DNA of 35,044 bases from Chloroflexota bacterium. GTDB taxonomy: Bacteria > Chloroflexota > Anaerolineae > B4-G1 > SLSP01. Position numbers and translations under genes: made by a program. The notes under the pieces were generated by a model that was not told where the DNA came from, searched no databases, and was given only the letters and a program-made list of their open reading frames with translations. Below are positions 16,523 through 23,901 of the stretch, piece by piece. Each line of letters starts with the position of its first letter. Positions within the stretch are counted from its first letter, which is position 1. The stretch covers positions 2,158 through 37,201 of the forward strand of contig JAIOAS010000011.1 of assembly GCA_019873725.1 (NCBI GenBank), in the 5' to 3' direction.

Positions 16523-16559
16523 TATAGTGTGGGTGTATCGGAAAGACAGCAATCCGATA
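16523..16559 (+). promoter_or_regulatory. Candidate Hsp20 operon control region: -10 box and inverted repeat
   Basis: A -10-like TATAGT (16523-16528) is followed, at the expected transcription start, by an inverted repeat TATCGGA (16536-16542) and TCCGATA (16553-16559) separated by 10 bases. It could be an operator or a 5'-mRNA hairpin. Upstream, TTCTAA-like motifs recur (16462, 16473, 16505) in an AT-rich stretch. No good -35 box and no CIRCE element were found. Confidence 0.35.
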
Positions 16560-16619
16560 AAGCCCGCACAGCAAGGGCAATAACCAGAAATACCATATCT
16601 GATGATAAGGAGGCAGAAT

Positions 16620-17066
16620 ATGTTTGGAAGATCATTTTGGGGACTGACATCACCCTGGAGCGAGATGGAGCGCCTGCGACGCGAGATGAATCGGCTGTTC
16701 GCCAGTTTCCCAACGATTTCCGGGGCACGCATAGCGCCTGGCTATCCGGCGATGAACGTCTGGATGAATGAAGAGGGCGCAGTCGTTACTGCCGAACTGC
16801 CCGGCATCGATCCTGAGAAACTGGACATCGCCGTGGTGGAGAACACCCTCACACTCAGCGGTGAGCGCAAGCCGCTCGAGCTCGCGGAAGGCGACGTCTA
16901 TCACCGCCGCGAACGCGGTTACGGCAAGTTCACCCGTTCCTTCCAATTGCCGTTCAACGTGGAAGCCAACAACGTGCAAGCCGTCTATGAGAAGGGTGTG
17001 CTGCGTATCACCCTGCCGCGCGCCGAAGCGGACAAGCCGCGGAAGATCGCCGTCAAGGCTGCCTAA
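16620..17066 (+). CDS. Small heat-shock protein Hsp20, first of three
   Basis: 148 residues, with an ATG start preceded by AAGGAGG at a 6-base spacing; a longer in-frame ATG at 16602 precedes this ribosome site. An N-terminal arm (about 1-45, WSEMERLRREMNRLF) precedes an alpha-crystallin domain containing AELPGIDPEKLDIAV, NTLTLSGERK and the GVLRITLP signature. The tail holds an I-x-V motif (RKIAVK) of the type that docks into neighbouring subunits. Such proteins form oligomers that hold unfolding proteins in an ATP-independent way. It opens a cluster of three divergent paralogues, probably a stress-induced operon, and is the only one of the three without a GACTA leader. Confidence 0.95.
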   Translation: MFGRSFWGLTSPWSEMERLRREMNRLFASFPTISGARIAPGYPAMNVWMNEEGAVVTAELPGIDPEKLDIAVVENTLTLSGERKPLELAEGDVYHRRERGYGKFTRSFQLPFNVEANNVQAVYEKGVLRITLPRAEADKPRKIAVKAA

Positions 17067-17089
17067 TCGAAAAAACGCCTTGACCAGGC

Positions 17090-17119
17090 GACTAACGACT
17101 AAAGACTAAGCGACTATTT
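17090..17119 (+). repeat. GACTA array in the leader of the second hsp20 gene
   Basis: Four units, GACTAAC GACTAAA GACTAAGC GACTATTT, running directly into AAGGAGG (17120-17126). Confidence 0.85.
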
Positions 17120-17132
17120 AAGGAGGTCTCTT

Positions 17133-17543
17133 ATGGCTAACGAAAATGAACTCAATATTCAGGAAACGGAAAAGCAAGAAATCGCCGAGACCGGTGCTGA
17201 GCGCACCCGCTCGCGGCTGGCCTTCGTGCCCCGCACCGACATCTATGAAACCAACGAGGCCATCGTCCTGTTGACGGATATGCCCGGTGTGGATGAGAGC
17301 ACGCTCGACATCACCTTGGAGAATGATGTGCTCACCATCAAAGGCTACGTTGAGACCGCCTATCCCGAAGGGTACGGGCTGGCTTATGGTGAGTATCGCG
17401 TGGGCGATTACGAACGCAGCTTCACGCTGTCCGACAAAGTGGACCGCAACAAGATCGAAGCGACGGTGAAGGATGGCGTCTTGCGCCTGTACTTGCCGAA
17501 AGCCGAACCCTCGCTGCGCAAGATCGCAGTGGCTGCCGGCTAA
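17133..17543 (+). CDS. Small heat-shock protein Hsp20, second of three
   Basis: 136 residues, ATG start with AAGGAGG 6 bases upstream. The N-terminal arm is short, charged and Glu-rich, unlike the other two copies. The alpha-crystallin domain (about 32-130) contains TDMPGVDESTLDITL, NDVLTIKGY and DGVLRLYLPKAE, and the tail ends with the I-x-V motif RKIAVAAG. Lack of the aromatic N-terminal arm suggests a smaller or differently assembled oligomer, as in class-A-like bacterial Hsp20s that pair with a longer partner (inference). Spacing from the first hsp20 is 66 bp, most of it repeat array. A 13-bp hairpin follows within 10 bp. Confidence 0.93.
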   Translation: MANENELNIQETEKQEIAETGAERTRSRLAFVPRTDIYETNEAIVLLTDMPGVDESTLDITLENDVLTIKGYVETAYPEGYGLAYGEYRVGDYERSFTLSDKVDRNKIEATVKDGVLRLYLPKAEPSLRKIAVAAG

Positions 17544-17550
17544 TCTTTCG

Positions 17551-17584
17551 ACAGGATTCACAGGATGAAAACTGTGAATCCTGT
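17551..17584. repeat. Palindromic hairpin between the second and third hsp20 genes
   Basis: ACAGGATTCACAG (17551-17563) and CTGTGAATCCTGT (17572-17584) form a perfect 13-bp stem with an 8-base loop. No T tract follows, so it may be a dispersed palindromic repeat or an attenuating or mRNA-protecting structure rather than a terminator. Confidence 0.6.
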
Positions 17585-17626
17585 GAATCAGTATCAAGAG
17601 CTATAAATCAGAATACCATACAATCT

Positions 17627-17696
17627 GACTATTGGAATACGTGACGATTGAACTGTCTGACTATTGGACTATCTGACTAATGACTACCGACTATCG
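17627..17696 (+). repeat. GACTA array in the leader of the third hsp20 gene
   Basis: Degenerate first units, then GACTATTG GACTATCT GACTAAT GACTACC GACTATCG, ending 8 bases before AAGGAGG (17705-17711). Confidence 0.85.
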
Positions 17697-17717
17697 GAAC
17701 ATTGAAGGAGGTGGACT

Positions 17718-18221
17718 ATGTCAATCACAAATTTAATGCCATGGCGGCGCAGAGAACATAAAATTGCCGTCAATCGGGAGGAAGAACATCCGCTGGCGCT
17801 CTTTGAACGGGATATAAACCGTCTGTTCGACAGCTTCTTCGGGGGATTTGGGCTGGCGCCTTCCGATTTCTGGGACACCAGTTGGAGCGCCTTCAGCCCG
17901 CAGGTCGACATCGTCGATAACGACAAGGAAATCAAGGTCTCGGTGGAACTACCCGGGCTGGATGAGAAAGACATCGACGTGAGCCTCTCCCGCGATACGT
18001 TGACCATTAGCGGAGAAAAGCGACAGGAGAAAGAGGATAAGGGCAAGAACTACTATCGCATGGAACGGTCTTACGGCTCTTTCAAGCGGGCGATCCCGAT
18101 TCCCTGCGAGGTCAAGACCGAGGCCGTCGAAGCGACGTTCAAGAACGGCGTCCTGAGCATCGTCCTGCCGAAAGCCAGCGAAGGGCAGTGCCGCCAAAAG
18201 ATTACCGTGAAGACTGAATAA
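17718..18221 (+). CDS. Small heat-shock protein Hsp20, third of three
   Basis: 167 residues, ATG start with AAGGAGG 6 bases upstream. The N-terminal arm is aromatic-rich (HPLALFERDINRLFDSFFGGFG). The alpha-crystallin domain (about 58-150) begins FSPQVDIVDNDKEI and includes VELPGLDEKDIDVSL, DTLTISGEKR and GVLSIVLPKA. The tail carries KITVKTE with an I-x-V motif. This is the most canonical class of bacterial Hsp20 and the longest of the three; it probably co-assembles with or complements the other two. A bidirectional terminator follows, shared with the convergent rlmH gene. Confidence 0.95.
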   Translation: MSITNLMPWRRREHKIAVNREEEHPLALFERDINRLFDSFFGGFGLAPSDFWDTSWSAFSPQVDIVDNDKEIKVSVELPGLDEKDIDVSLSRDTLTISGEKRQEKEDKGKNYYRMERSYGSFKRAIPIPCEVKTEAVEATFKNGVLSIVLPKASEGQCRQKITVKTE

Positions 18222-18233
18222 TCCCTTCAGTGT

Positions 18234-18284
18234 AAAAACAGACCTGACAGGTCTCGGAAGACCTGTCAGGTCTGTTTTTTTATT
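18234..18284. terminator. Bidirectional terminator between hsp20-3 and rlmH
   Basis: A perfect 21-bp stem (18234-18254 with 18259-18279) with a CGGA loop, with an A run on the left and a T run on the right, so it works on both strands. The arm contains GACCTGACAGGTCT, itself nearly palindromic. Its right T run overlaps the rlmH stop codon. Confidence 0.9.
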
Positions 18285-18759
18285 TGTGATACTTCTCACC
18301 GCCGATAATCGTCGCTGCGCGGTACAACTGTTCCAGCAAAACAACGCGCGCCAGCTCGTGCGGAAATGTGAGCAACGACAGCGACAACGTATCGTTACAC
18401 GCGGCGAGAACTTCAGGCGACAGCCCCACCGGCCCGCCGAGTAGAAAAGCCAGGCTGCCGTACACCTCGATCTGCTTACGCAAAAATTCAGCCAGTTGCG
18501 GGCTATCCATCTGCTTGCCGGTCGGGGCCAAGGCGATCACGCGCCGTGCATCCTTGACCGCCGCAAGCAGCGCCTCTCCTTCGCGCTGCATCGCCACCCC
18601 GTCGGACATCCCCTGCCCCACAAAATCCTTCACTTCGATCACTGTCACGTCCGTGTAGTGGCGCAAGCGCGCGAGATATTCCTGCTGCGCCGCACGCCAG
18701 TAAGCACTGTGCAGTTTTCCTACAGCAGCAATCGTGATTTTTCCCGCAAGACGGGCCAT
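18280..18759 (-). CDS. rlmH: 23S rRNA (pseudouridine1915-N3)-methyltransferase RlmH
   Basis: 159 residues, the usual length of the family. The SPOUT methyltransferase landmarks are present: RRVIALAPTGKQMDS, AFLLGGPVGLS and the C-terminal LTFPHELARVVLLEQLYRA plus GEKYHK, whose residues form the knotted SAM site and catalytic tail. The protein methylates N3 of pseudouridine 1915 in helix 69 of the 23S rRNA on assembled ribosomes. The ATG at 18759 has GAGGAAGG 6 bases upstream, which fixes the start. It is convergent to the hsp20 cluster and divergent from the DUF11 gene, a stand-alone housekeeping gene. Confidence 0.97.
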   Translation of the reverse strand: MARLAGKITIAAVGKLHSAYWRAAQQEYLARLRHYTDVTVIEVKDFVGQGMSDGVAMQREGEALLAAVKDARRVIALAPTGKQMDSPQLAEFLRKQIEVYGSLAFLLGGPVGLSPEVLAACNDTLSLSLLTFPHELARVVLLEQLYRAATIIGGEKYHK

Positions 18760-18865
18760 CTTCTACCTTCCTCACCCTTGCTCGATTTTGCTTTTTGGAA
18801 TAATATAGTTGCAATGCTTATGCATATTGGTTAAAAAGTCAAATTAACGCAGATGTAGAGTTCGT

Positions 18866-18893
18866 TGCAAATTTACGTTAAAGATGTAGAATA
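18866..18893 (+). promoter_or_regulatory. Candidate promoter for the DUF11 secreted-protein gene
   Basis: TTGCAA (18866-18871), a 16-bp spacer, and TAGAAT (18888-18893) in a notably AT-rich stretch. The transcript would have a leader of about 140 nt that includes a strong ribosome site and a possible 28-codon leader reading frame. Confidence 0.35.
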
Positions 18894-18958
18894 CTATTAG
18901 GTGTAGCGGGGGGAATGTTTTTAACCATCTAAGTAAGGGAGGAGGTGAAAAGGCATAA

Positions 18959-19045
18959 ATGCGTAACAAGAGAGACGGGGGAGACCTCATAACCAGTATT
19001 GTATCATTCCGTTTCAGCACAAGTGTAAAGGAGAAAGTAGCATGA
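18959..19045 (+). CDS. Possible 28-residue leader peptide coupled to the DUF11 gene
   Basis: ATG at 18959 opens a 28-codon frame whose TGA (19043-19045) overlaps the ATG of the next gene (ATGA). Upstream lies an almost perfect anti-16S stretch, GGAGGAGGTGA (about 18939-18948), about 10 bases away. The peptide is basic at its start (MRNKRDGG) and has no recognisable domain. It could be a coupling or attenuation leader; the alternative is chance, with the distal ribosome site acting as a standby site. The next gene has its own good ribosome site (AAAGGAG). Confidence 0.3.
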   Translation: MRNKRDGGDLITSIVSFRFSTSVKEKVA

Positions 19046-19545
19046 AAACTTCCCAGAAACTATTGGCCGTTCTCGCTGTTGTCGTGGCATTGTGCGCCCT
19101 GGCCGTTATGAGCGTTATTGCTGCGCCGGCAGCCCCCGGACTGCAAATTGATAAGACCGTAACGCCAGGCATTATGAAAGCTGTACCCAATGGTGTCCTG
19201 ACGTACACGATTGTCTTGTCTACTACCGAGACGGACGCTATGATCGGCGTGGTCTTGACCGATACCCTGCCGCCGCTGCTGCGCTTCGGCGCGTGGGTGG
19301 AGCAACCCGGAGACGCTAGTGTTAACGGTAATCAAATCACATGGTCCGGGTCTGTAATGGGACAGGTCGAGTTTGTCTTTACCGCGCTTTTGCCAGCGGA
19401 TCAAAATACTCTTCGACTCCTGCCACCATCAATCACTAACATCGTGCAAGTGACCTTCCCCGGCGGCAGCGGCTCTGCCAGCGCCACCACCCGCTTCTAC
19501 CGCTACATCTTCCTGCCGTTGGTGACGCGCAACTTTACCCCGTAG
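19042..19545 (+). CDS. Small secreted DUF11-type protein with LPLV-R tail
   Basis: 167 residues; ATG with AAAGGAG 8 bases upstream. An N-terminal signal peptide (KTSQKLLAVLAVVVALCALAV, likely cleaved after VIAAPA) leads into one DUF11/CARDB-like Ig fold. Its hallmarks are LQIDKTVTPG, GVLTYTIVLSTT, VVLTDTLPPLLRF and ITWSG. The protein ends YRYIFLPLVTRNFTP. That short tail matches the end of the S8 protease encoded next (YIYLPLVMRAYTAP), suggesting a shared C-terminal export or anchoring signal (inference). The family usually forms cell-surface stalks or repeats; here only one repeat is present. A terminator follows immediately. Confidence 0.88.
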   Translation: MKTSQKLLAVLAVVVALCALAVMSVIAAPAAPGLQIDKTVTPGIMKAVPNGVLTYTIVLSTTETDAMIGVVLTDTLPPLLRFGAWVEQPGDASVNGNQITWSGSVMGQVEFVFTALLPADQNTLRLLPPSITNIVQVTFPGGSGSASATTRFYRYIFLPLVTRNFTP

Positions 19546-19566
19546 TCCGCGTTACAGGCTATAATC

Positions 19567-19600
19567 AAGGGGGAGGCAGCAGGAGCAACCTCCCCCTTTA
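19567..19600 (+). terminator. Terminator after the DUF11 gene
   Basis: AAGGGGGAGG and CCTCCCCCTT form a 10-bp stem with a 12-base loop 22 bp after the stop codon. Only a short T tract follows, so efficiency is uncertain. Confidence 0.55.
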
Positions 19601-19757
19601 CGCGGAACAAATCCCCGGTTCTGACTTCATAAGACGAAAGGAGGTGATGTGCAAGCAGAAGAGCGCCGAGCGGTGCGCAGATAGTATCTGAATGTACATT
19701 GAACCGTAGGATTACCTTTCCAGAATTCTCAAAGATAAGTAAGGAGGAGTATACATT

Positions 19758-22700
19758 ATGAAAGCCACACTGCAAAAACGAGTTCTCTCGTTACTAAGCA
19801 TGCTGGTTGTCTTGAGCATGATATTTACACCATACGCAGTTTTGGCGACTGAGGGCGGACCCGAAGTCACCGATGGCGAAATGCCAACGTTGGCCCCAGC
19901 AAACTACTGGATCGTCCAACTGACCGCGCCCGCGCTGGCGCAATACACCGGCGGGATTGCCGGATTGCAGGCTACCGCCGCCAGCGTCACCGGCGCGAAT
20001 CGGCTCAATGTGAACACACCAACAGCGCAGGCCTATATTGCCTATTTGAAGGCAACTCAGGCTGAAGTTGCGCAGGCCATTCAAAAAGCTGTGCCCGGCG
20101 CCGCAGTCGAGCGTGATTACCAGGTCGTGTTCAACGGTTTGGCAATCAAGCTCCCCCAGGCTGACGAGCAGGCCCCGCTGAAACTGTTCAAAATCCCTGG
20201 AGTAAAGCAAGTTTTCCGCCAGGAGATTTACTATCCGGATATGTATGCCAGCCTGCCGCTTATTGACGCTCCCGCGATGTGGGCAAGCCTGGGCGGACAA
20301 GGTGTTTCCGGTAAAGGGCTGAAAGTCGCCGTCATCGATACCGGCATCTACATCACTAACACCTGCTTCAACCCCACGGGCTATACCTATCCCGCAGGCT
20401 TCCCCAAAATGGACACCGACAAGCCCGCCGCCACCAACGAGAAAGTGATCGCGGCGCGCGCATATTTCCGCCCGGATGATCCACCCGTCGCCGGCGACGA
20501 GGGAACGTGGGCTGGCCCTAGCGGCAGCAGCCATGCGACCCATGTCGGCGGTACGATTGCCTGTGTGCCCGATACCACCGCCACACCTTACGGTGAAACG
20601 ATCAGCGGCGTCGCCCCGGCGGCGCAACTGATGAGTTACCGGGTTTTCTATCCGGCGCAAAGCGGCAGTGGCAGTGGGTGGAGTGCTGAACTGATAGCTG
20701 CGATCGAGGATGCCGTCATCGATGGCGCGGATGTCGTCAACAATAGCTGGGGCGGCGGTTCACCCTCCGTCTATCCCGATCCCCTCGATCTGGCCTACGA
20801 CGCAGCCTGGGATGCCGGCGTCGTCGTCGTTTTCTCCGCCGGCAACAATGGCCCCTATCCACACACTGTCGATCACGCCTCGGATAAGGACATCACCGTT
20901 GGCGCCAGCACCACGAGCGGCACCTTTGCCGCTGGTGTTCTGGGTGTCAGCGCCCCGGAGCCAATTTCGCCCACACTGCAAAATATGGCTTTTGCGAGCG
21001 CTGCATTCGGTGCGCCTCTGGTGGTAGGACAGGTGTATGAGTATGAATACCTGCCCGCTTCTGCAGTAGACTCCGCTAACGTCACCGGATGTAATGCCTG
21101 GCCCGCCGGGACTTTTACCGGCAAGGCGGCGATTATCAGCCGGGGCGTCTGCGAGTTTGGCCTCAAAGTGCTCAATGCTGAAAACGCCGGCGCGGAGTTT
21201 GTCGTGATCTATAACAACGCTGGCGATAGCCTGATCTCTATGGGCGCCGGCGCTTATGGTTCTCAGGTCACCATTCCCTCAGTCTTTGTCGGACAGACCA
21301 ATGGCACGAGGATGGTCAACTGGTACACGACTTACGGCGCTGCTTCCAAAATCAAGTTAGATAACACCCCCTTCCAGGCCGGCAACATCCCTGACCGGCT
21401 CGCCAACTTCACCTCACGCGGATCATCCATTCGCCAGACAATGGGCGTGGATGTGGTGGCGCCCGGCGTCAATATTCTGTCCTCGGGGTACGGTCAAGGC
21501 GGCGGCATCGCCGGTCACATGGGCTTCGGTCAGGCCAGTGGCACCAGTATGGCGGCACCGCACGTCTCCGGCGCGGCAGCGCTGCTCAAGCAACTGCATC
21601 CTGATTGGACGCCTGGGCAGATCAAGTCTGCGTTGATGAGTACGGCGGAACTCGACTTACTGGATTATAATGGCGCTGTCGTCGGCGCGACGGACCGCGG
21701 CGCGGGGCGAATCGACCTGGGCAAGGCCGGCGATCCCGGTTTGACCTTCGACAAGCCAAGCCTGAGCTTCGGCTATATGGCGATAGGCGGACATGCCAGT
21801 GAAACCGTGGTTGCCACCGATGTTTTCAGCCATGCCACAACCTTCACTTACACCGTGACCGTCGAAGAGACCGGCAATGTGACCACCACTGGTTACTTCA
21901 CGATCAGCGTAGTGCCAGAAAGCATCGCGGTTGACGCCAAAGGCGACACGGCTTCCTTCAACGTGAACGTCGAAATCGCGCCCAACGCTCCGGCCGGCGA
22001 CTACGAGGGTATGGTCTGGCTTGAGCACGGCCATCACATGCTGCACATTCCGGTATGGATTCAGGTATGGCCGGAAAAGAGCGACAAGGTCTTGCTGCTG
22101 GACAACGACTTCAGCTATCTCTTGGGGTATCCGGACTATACCTGGTACTACACCAGCACACTGGAAGCGCTCGGCATCCCGTATGACTACTACGATGCCG
22201 ACAGATACTATAATCGGGCGCAAACCATCCCCGACCTATCCGTGTTACAGCAGTACAAAGCCGTGATCTGGTACACTGGCGATCACTGGCAATATAACGG
22301 TTACTACAACGTCCCCACACCGCTGACCACCCAAGATCAGCAAATCTTGATCGGCTATCTCCAGGGCGGCGGGCGCTTGCTGGCAACCGGGCAGGACTTG
22401 TCCTCTGTGCTGCGCGCCGATACCGGCAACGAGGTGTCGAACCTCTACGGTGGCTTCCTGGGCGCTGAATGGCTACAGGACGATGTCTTCTCCGGCGTTC
22501 TGCCGACAGAACAACGTCAACTGAAGGGCCTGGGCTTCACCGAAGGTATCACGGTAGACCTCACACTCCCTGCCACCATCATCCCCGATGGCGCTGGCAA
22601 TCAGCTCTATGTCGACGAGATTCAGGTTCCCGTGCCTGGTGAGGGGCAGCCTGAACCTGTCGTTGCACCCAAGCCCATCTTCCAAGCAACCAGCGGGGAT

Positions 22701-23195
22701 CATGTGGCTGACGGATATGTAGGCCTGGCGACCTCTTCGGATGCTTCGTTGGAAGACCCAATGACCTACGCGGATTGGCGCAGTGTGTACCTCTCCTTCG
22801 GATTTGAAGGTATCAATAACCCGCCACCCAACACGTTCCTGTTCGACTCACGCGCGACAGTGATGAACCATCTGCTAGGTTTCCTATTCACCCAACCGAC
22901 CGTCGCATTGCCAGACTACGATGTAACTGCGGGCGCAGTAACGTTGGTTGCCACCAGCGGCTTCGCCACGGAGGATACCACCGATCTCGTCCAGTATCGT
23001 TGGGACTTCGGCGACGGCTCACCCATCCAGACCACCACAGTCCCGACTGTGACTCACACCTACGCACCGGGCACGTTCACTGCCCATGTTGAGGTCACCG
23101 ACTTCTACGGGCATACGGCTATCGATGCGGGCACCGTCAAGGCAACTGCCTATATCTACCTCCCGCTCGTTATGCGCGCCTACACCGCACCCTAA
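19758..23195 (+). CDS. Secreted multidomain subtilisin-like (S8) serine protease
   Basis: 1145 residues; ATG with AAGGAGGAG 8 bases upstream. Order: signal peptide (about 1-31); I9-type propeptide (about 45-165); S8 catalytic domain with Asp194 (AVIDTG), His259 (SHATHVGG) and Ser597 (GTSMAAPHV), interrupted by a PA-like insert (about 415-530); a fibronectin-type domain (about 655-770); a class I glutamine-amidotransferase-like fold (about 775-885, beginning DKVLLLDND and containing GGGRLLATGQ); a linker; a PKD domain (about 1050-1130, YRWDFGDGSP); and the tail YIYLPLVMRAYTAP. The triad is complete, so the enzyme should be an active extracellular protease, with PKD and Ig domains for adhesion or spacing. 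The amidotransferase-like module inside an S8 protease is unusual, and its catalytic residues are not evident. A strong terminator follows. Confidence 0.95.
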   Translation: MKATLQKRVLSLLSMLVVLSMIFTPYAVLATEGGPEVTDGEMPTLAPANYWIVQLTAPALAQYTGGIAGLQATAASVTGANRLNVNTPTAQAYIAYLKATQAEVAQAIQKAVPGAAVERDYQVVFNGLAIKLPQADEQAPLKLFKIPGVKQVFRQEIYYPDMYASLPLIDAPAMWASLGGQGVSGKGLKVAVIDTGIYITNTCFNPTGYTYPAGFPKMDTDKPAATNEKVIAARAYFRPDDPPVAGDEGTWAGPSGSSHATHVGGTIACVPDTTATPYGETISGVAPAAQLMSYRVFYPAQSGSGSGWSAELIAAIEDAVIDGADVVNNSWGGGSPSVYPDPLDLAYDAAWDAGVVVVFSAGNNGPYPHTVDHASDKDITVGASTTSGTFAAGVLGVSAPEPISPTLQNMAFASAAFGAPLVVGQVYEYEYLPASAVDSANVTGCNAWPAGTFTGKAAIISRGVCEFGLKVLNAENAGAEFVVIYNNAGDSLISMGAGAYGSQVTIPSVFVGQTNGTRMVNWYTTYGAASKIKLDNTPFQAGNIPDRLANFTSRGSSIRQTMGVDVVAPGVNILSSGYGQGGGIAGHMGFGQASGTSMAAPHVSGAAALLKQLHPDWTPGQIKSALMSTAELDLLDYNGAVVGATDRGAGRIDLGKAGDPGLTFDKPSLSFGYMAIGGHASETVVATDVFSHATTFTYTVTVEETGNVTTTGYFTISVVPESIAVDAKGDTASFNVNVEIAPNAPAGDYEGMVWLEHGHHMLHIPVWIQVWPEKSDKVLLLDNDFSYLLGYPDYTWYYTSTLEALGIPYDYYDADRYYNRAQTIPDLSVLQQYKAVIWYTGDHWQYNGYYNVPTPLTTQDQQILIGYLQGGGRLLATGQDLSSVLRADTGNEVSNLYGGFLGAEWLQDDVFSGVLPTEQRQLKGLGFTEGITVDLTLPATIIPDGAGNQLYVDEIQVPVPGEGQPEPVVAPKPIFQATSGDHVADGYVGLATSSDASLEDPMTYADWRSVYLSFGFEGINNPPPNTFLFDSRATVMNHLLGFLFTQPTVALPDYDVTAGAVTLVATSGFATEDTTDLVQYRWDFGDGSPIQTTTVPTVTHTYAPGTFTAHVEVTDFYGHTAIDAGTVKATAYIYLPLVMRAYTAP

Positions 23196-23230
23196 CGTCA
23201 CGAGGCGATAGAAGCCGAGTCTATCAACCA

Positions 23231-23264
23231 GGGGAGGGCGTTCTCACGCCCTCCCCTTCTTGTT
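23231..23264 (+). terminator. Intrinsic terminator after the S8 protease
   Basis: GGGGAGGGCGT (23231-23241), loop TCTC, ACGCCCTCCCC (23246-23256), then TTCTTGTT: an 11-bp perfect GC stem 35 bp after the stop codon. Confidence 0.85.
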
Positions 23265-23271
23265 GCCGCAA

Positions 23272-23308
23272 AAAGCGTAGGGCGAGTTGGCAACTCGCCC
23301 TACGCTTT
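23272..23308. repeat. Perfect palindrome with GAGTTGGCAACTC core
   Basis: An 18-bp arm on each side of a single central base (23290). The core CGAGTTGGCAAC(T/C)CG recurs at 33431-33446, and both copies begin GCGTAG, so this looks like a dispersed REP-like palindrome family. Confidence 0.7.
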
Positions 23309-23322
23309 CCACCAAATAAAAA

Positions 23323-23412
23323 CCTCTCAGGATTTGTTGGGCGCGGGTACCCCGCTTGGCTTTGCAGTGTTCACCGCTCGGTGACCTGCCTGTTCTCCCA
23401 AATCCTGAGAGG
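23323..23412. ncRNA. Candidate structured RNA element with a three-way junction
   Basis: CCTCTCAGGATTTG (23323-23336) pairs perfectly with CAAATCCTGAGAGG (23399-23412), a 14-bp closing stem. It encloses two hairpins: GCGGG-TAC-CCCGC (23343-23355) and TCACC-GCTC-GGTGA (23371-23384). The 90-base fold lies in a 349-bp gap without genes. It may be a small RNA, a regulatory leader for the downstream genes, or a non-coding repeat; strand is not determined. I do not recognise a known RNA family. Confidence 0.4.
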
Positions 23413-23482
23413 ATCAACGATTTGTCTCTATTATAGGGGTGTTTTTGGCGCGCGTCAATAGAACATCTGAATTAATTCGATT

Positions 23483-23510
23483 TTGCGTTCCCCCATTTCC
23501 GCGGTATGAT
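23483..23510 (+). promoter_or_regulatory. Promoter of the tandem membrane-anchored protein pair
   Basis: TTGCGT (23483-23488), a 16-bp spacer, and TATGAT (23505-23510). The start near 23517 gives a leader of about 28 nt before the ATG at 23545. Confidence 0.5.
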
Positions 23511-23544
23511 ACTGCCGTAATGCGGAATGCGTGAGGAATGAGGG

Positions 23545-23901
23545 ATGAAACGTCTGCTCTGGTTCATCGTCGGTATAGCCCTGGGGATTGGATTGGCGCT
23601 TCTCATCGGCTGGCAATGGCTGCCGGTCCAGCGCGCCGATTCCTCTCCGGCGCTGTTACGCCGCGATTATCAAGAAGAATACCTGCGGCTGATCGCCGCC
23701 GCCTATCGGGTGGATGGCGACCTGGCCCGCGCGCAGCAACGCCTGGCAGAACTGCCGCCCAATAGTCTCGTCAACGTGACAGAACGCTGGATCGCCCAGG
23801 GCAAATCCGACGCCATTCTGATTCCCCTGGCGCAGTTGGCCCGCGACCTGGGTGTGAGCACGCCGGCCATGCAACCCTATCTCCAACGAGGGACACCGTG
23901 A
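23545..23901 (+). CDS. Membrane-anchored protein of unknown function, short paralogue
   Basis: 118 residues, ATG with GAGG about 8 bases upstream. One N-terminal membrane helix (LLWFIVGIALGIGLALLIGW) anchors a helical outer domain of about 85 residues. It aligns along its whole length with the first part of the next gene's product: ALLRRDYQEEYLRL against PLLDKPYRTDWIEM, then a GD/GN step, then AQQRLAEL against TQLRLQGL, and LGVSTPAM against YGIDTPAV. The pair therefore arose by tandem duplication. Its stop overlaps the GTG start of the next gene by 4 bp. No known domain is recognised. Confidence 0.85.
   Translation: MKRLLWFIVGIALGIGLALLIGWQWLPVQRADSSPALLRRDYQEEYLRLIAAAYRVDGDLARAQQRLAELPPNSLVNVTERWIAQGKSDAILIPLAQLARDLGVSTPAMQPYLQRGTP

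Noticed and set aside
23323-23412. tRNA or known riboswitch
   Set aside because: No cloverleaf, CCA-type acceptor or T-loop consensus, and I could match no riboswitch core; kept only as an unclassified structured element.
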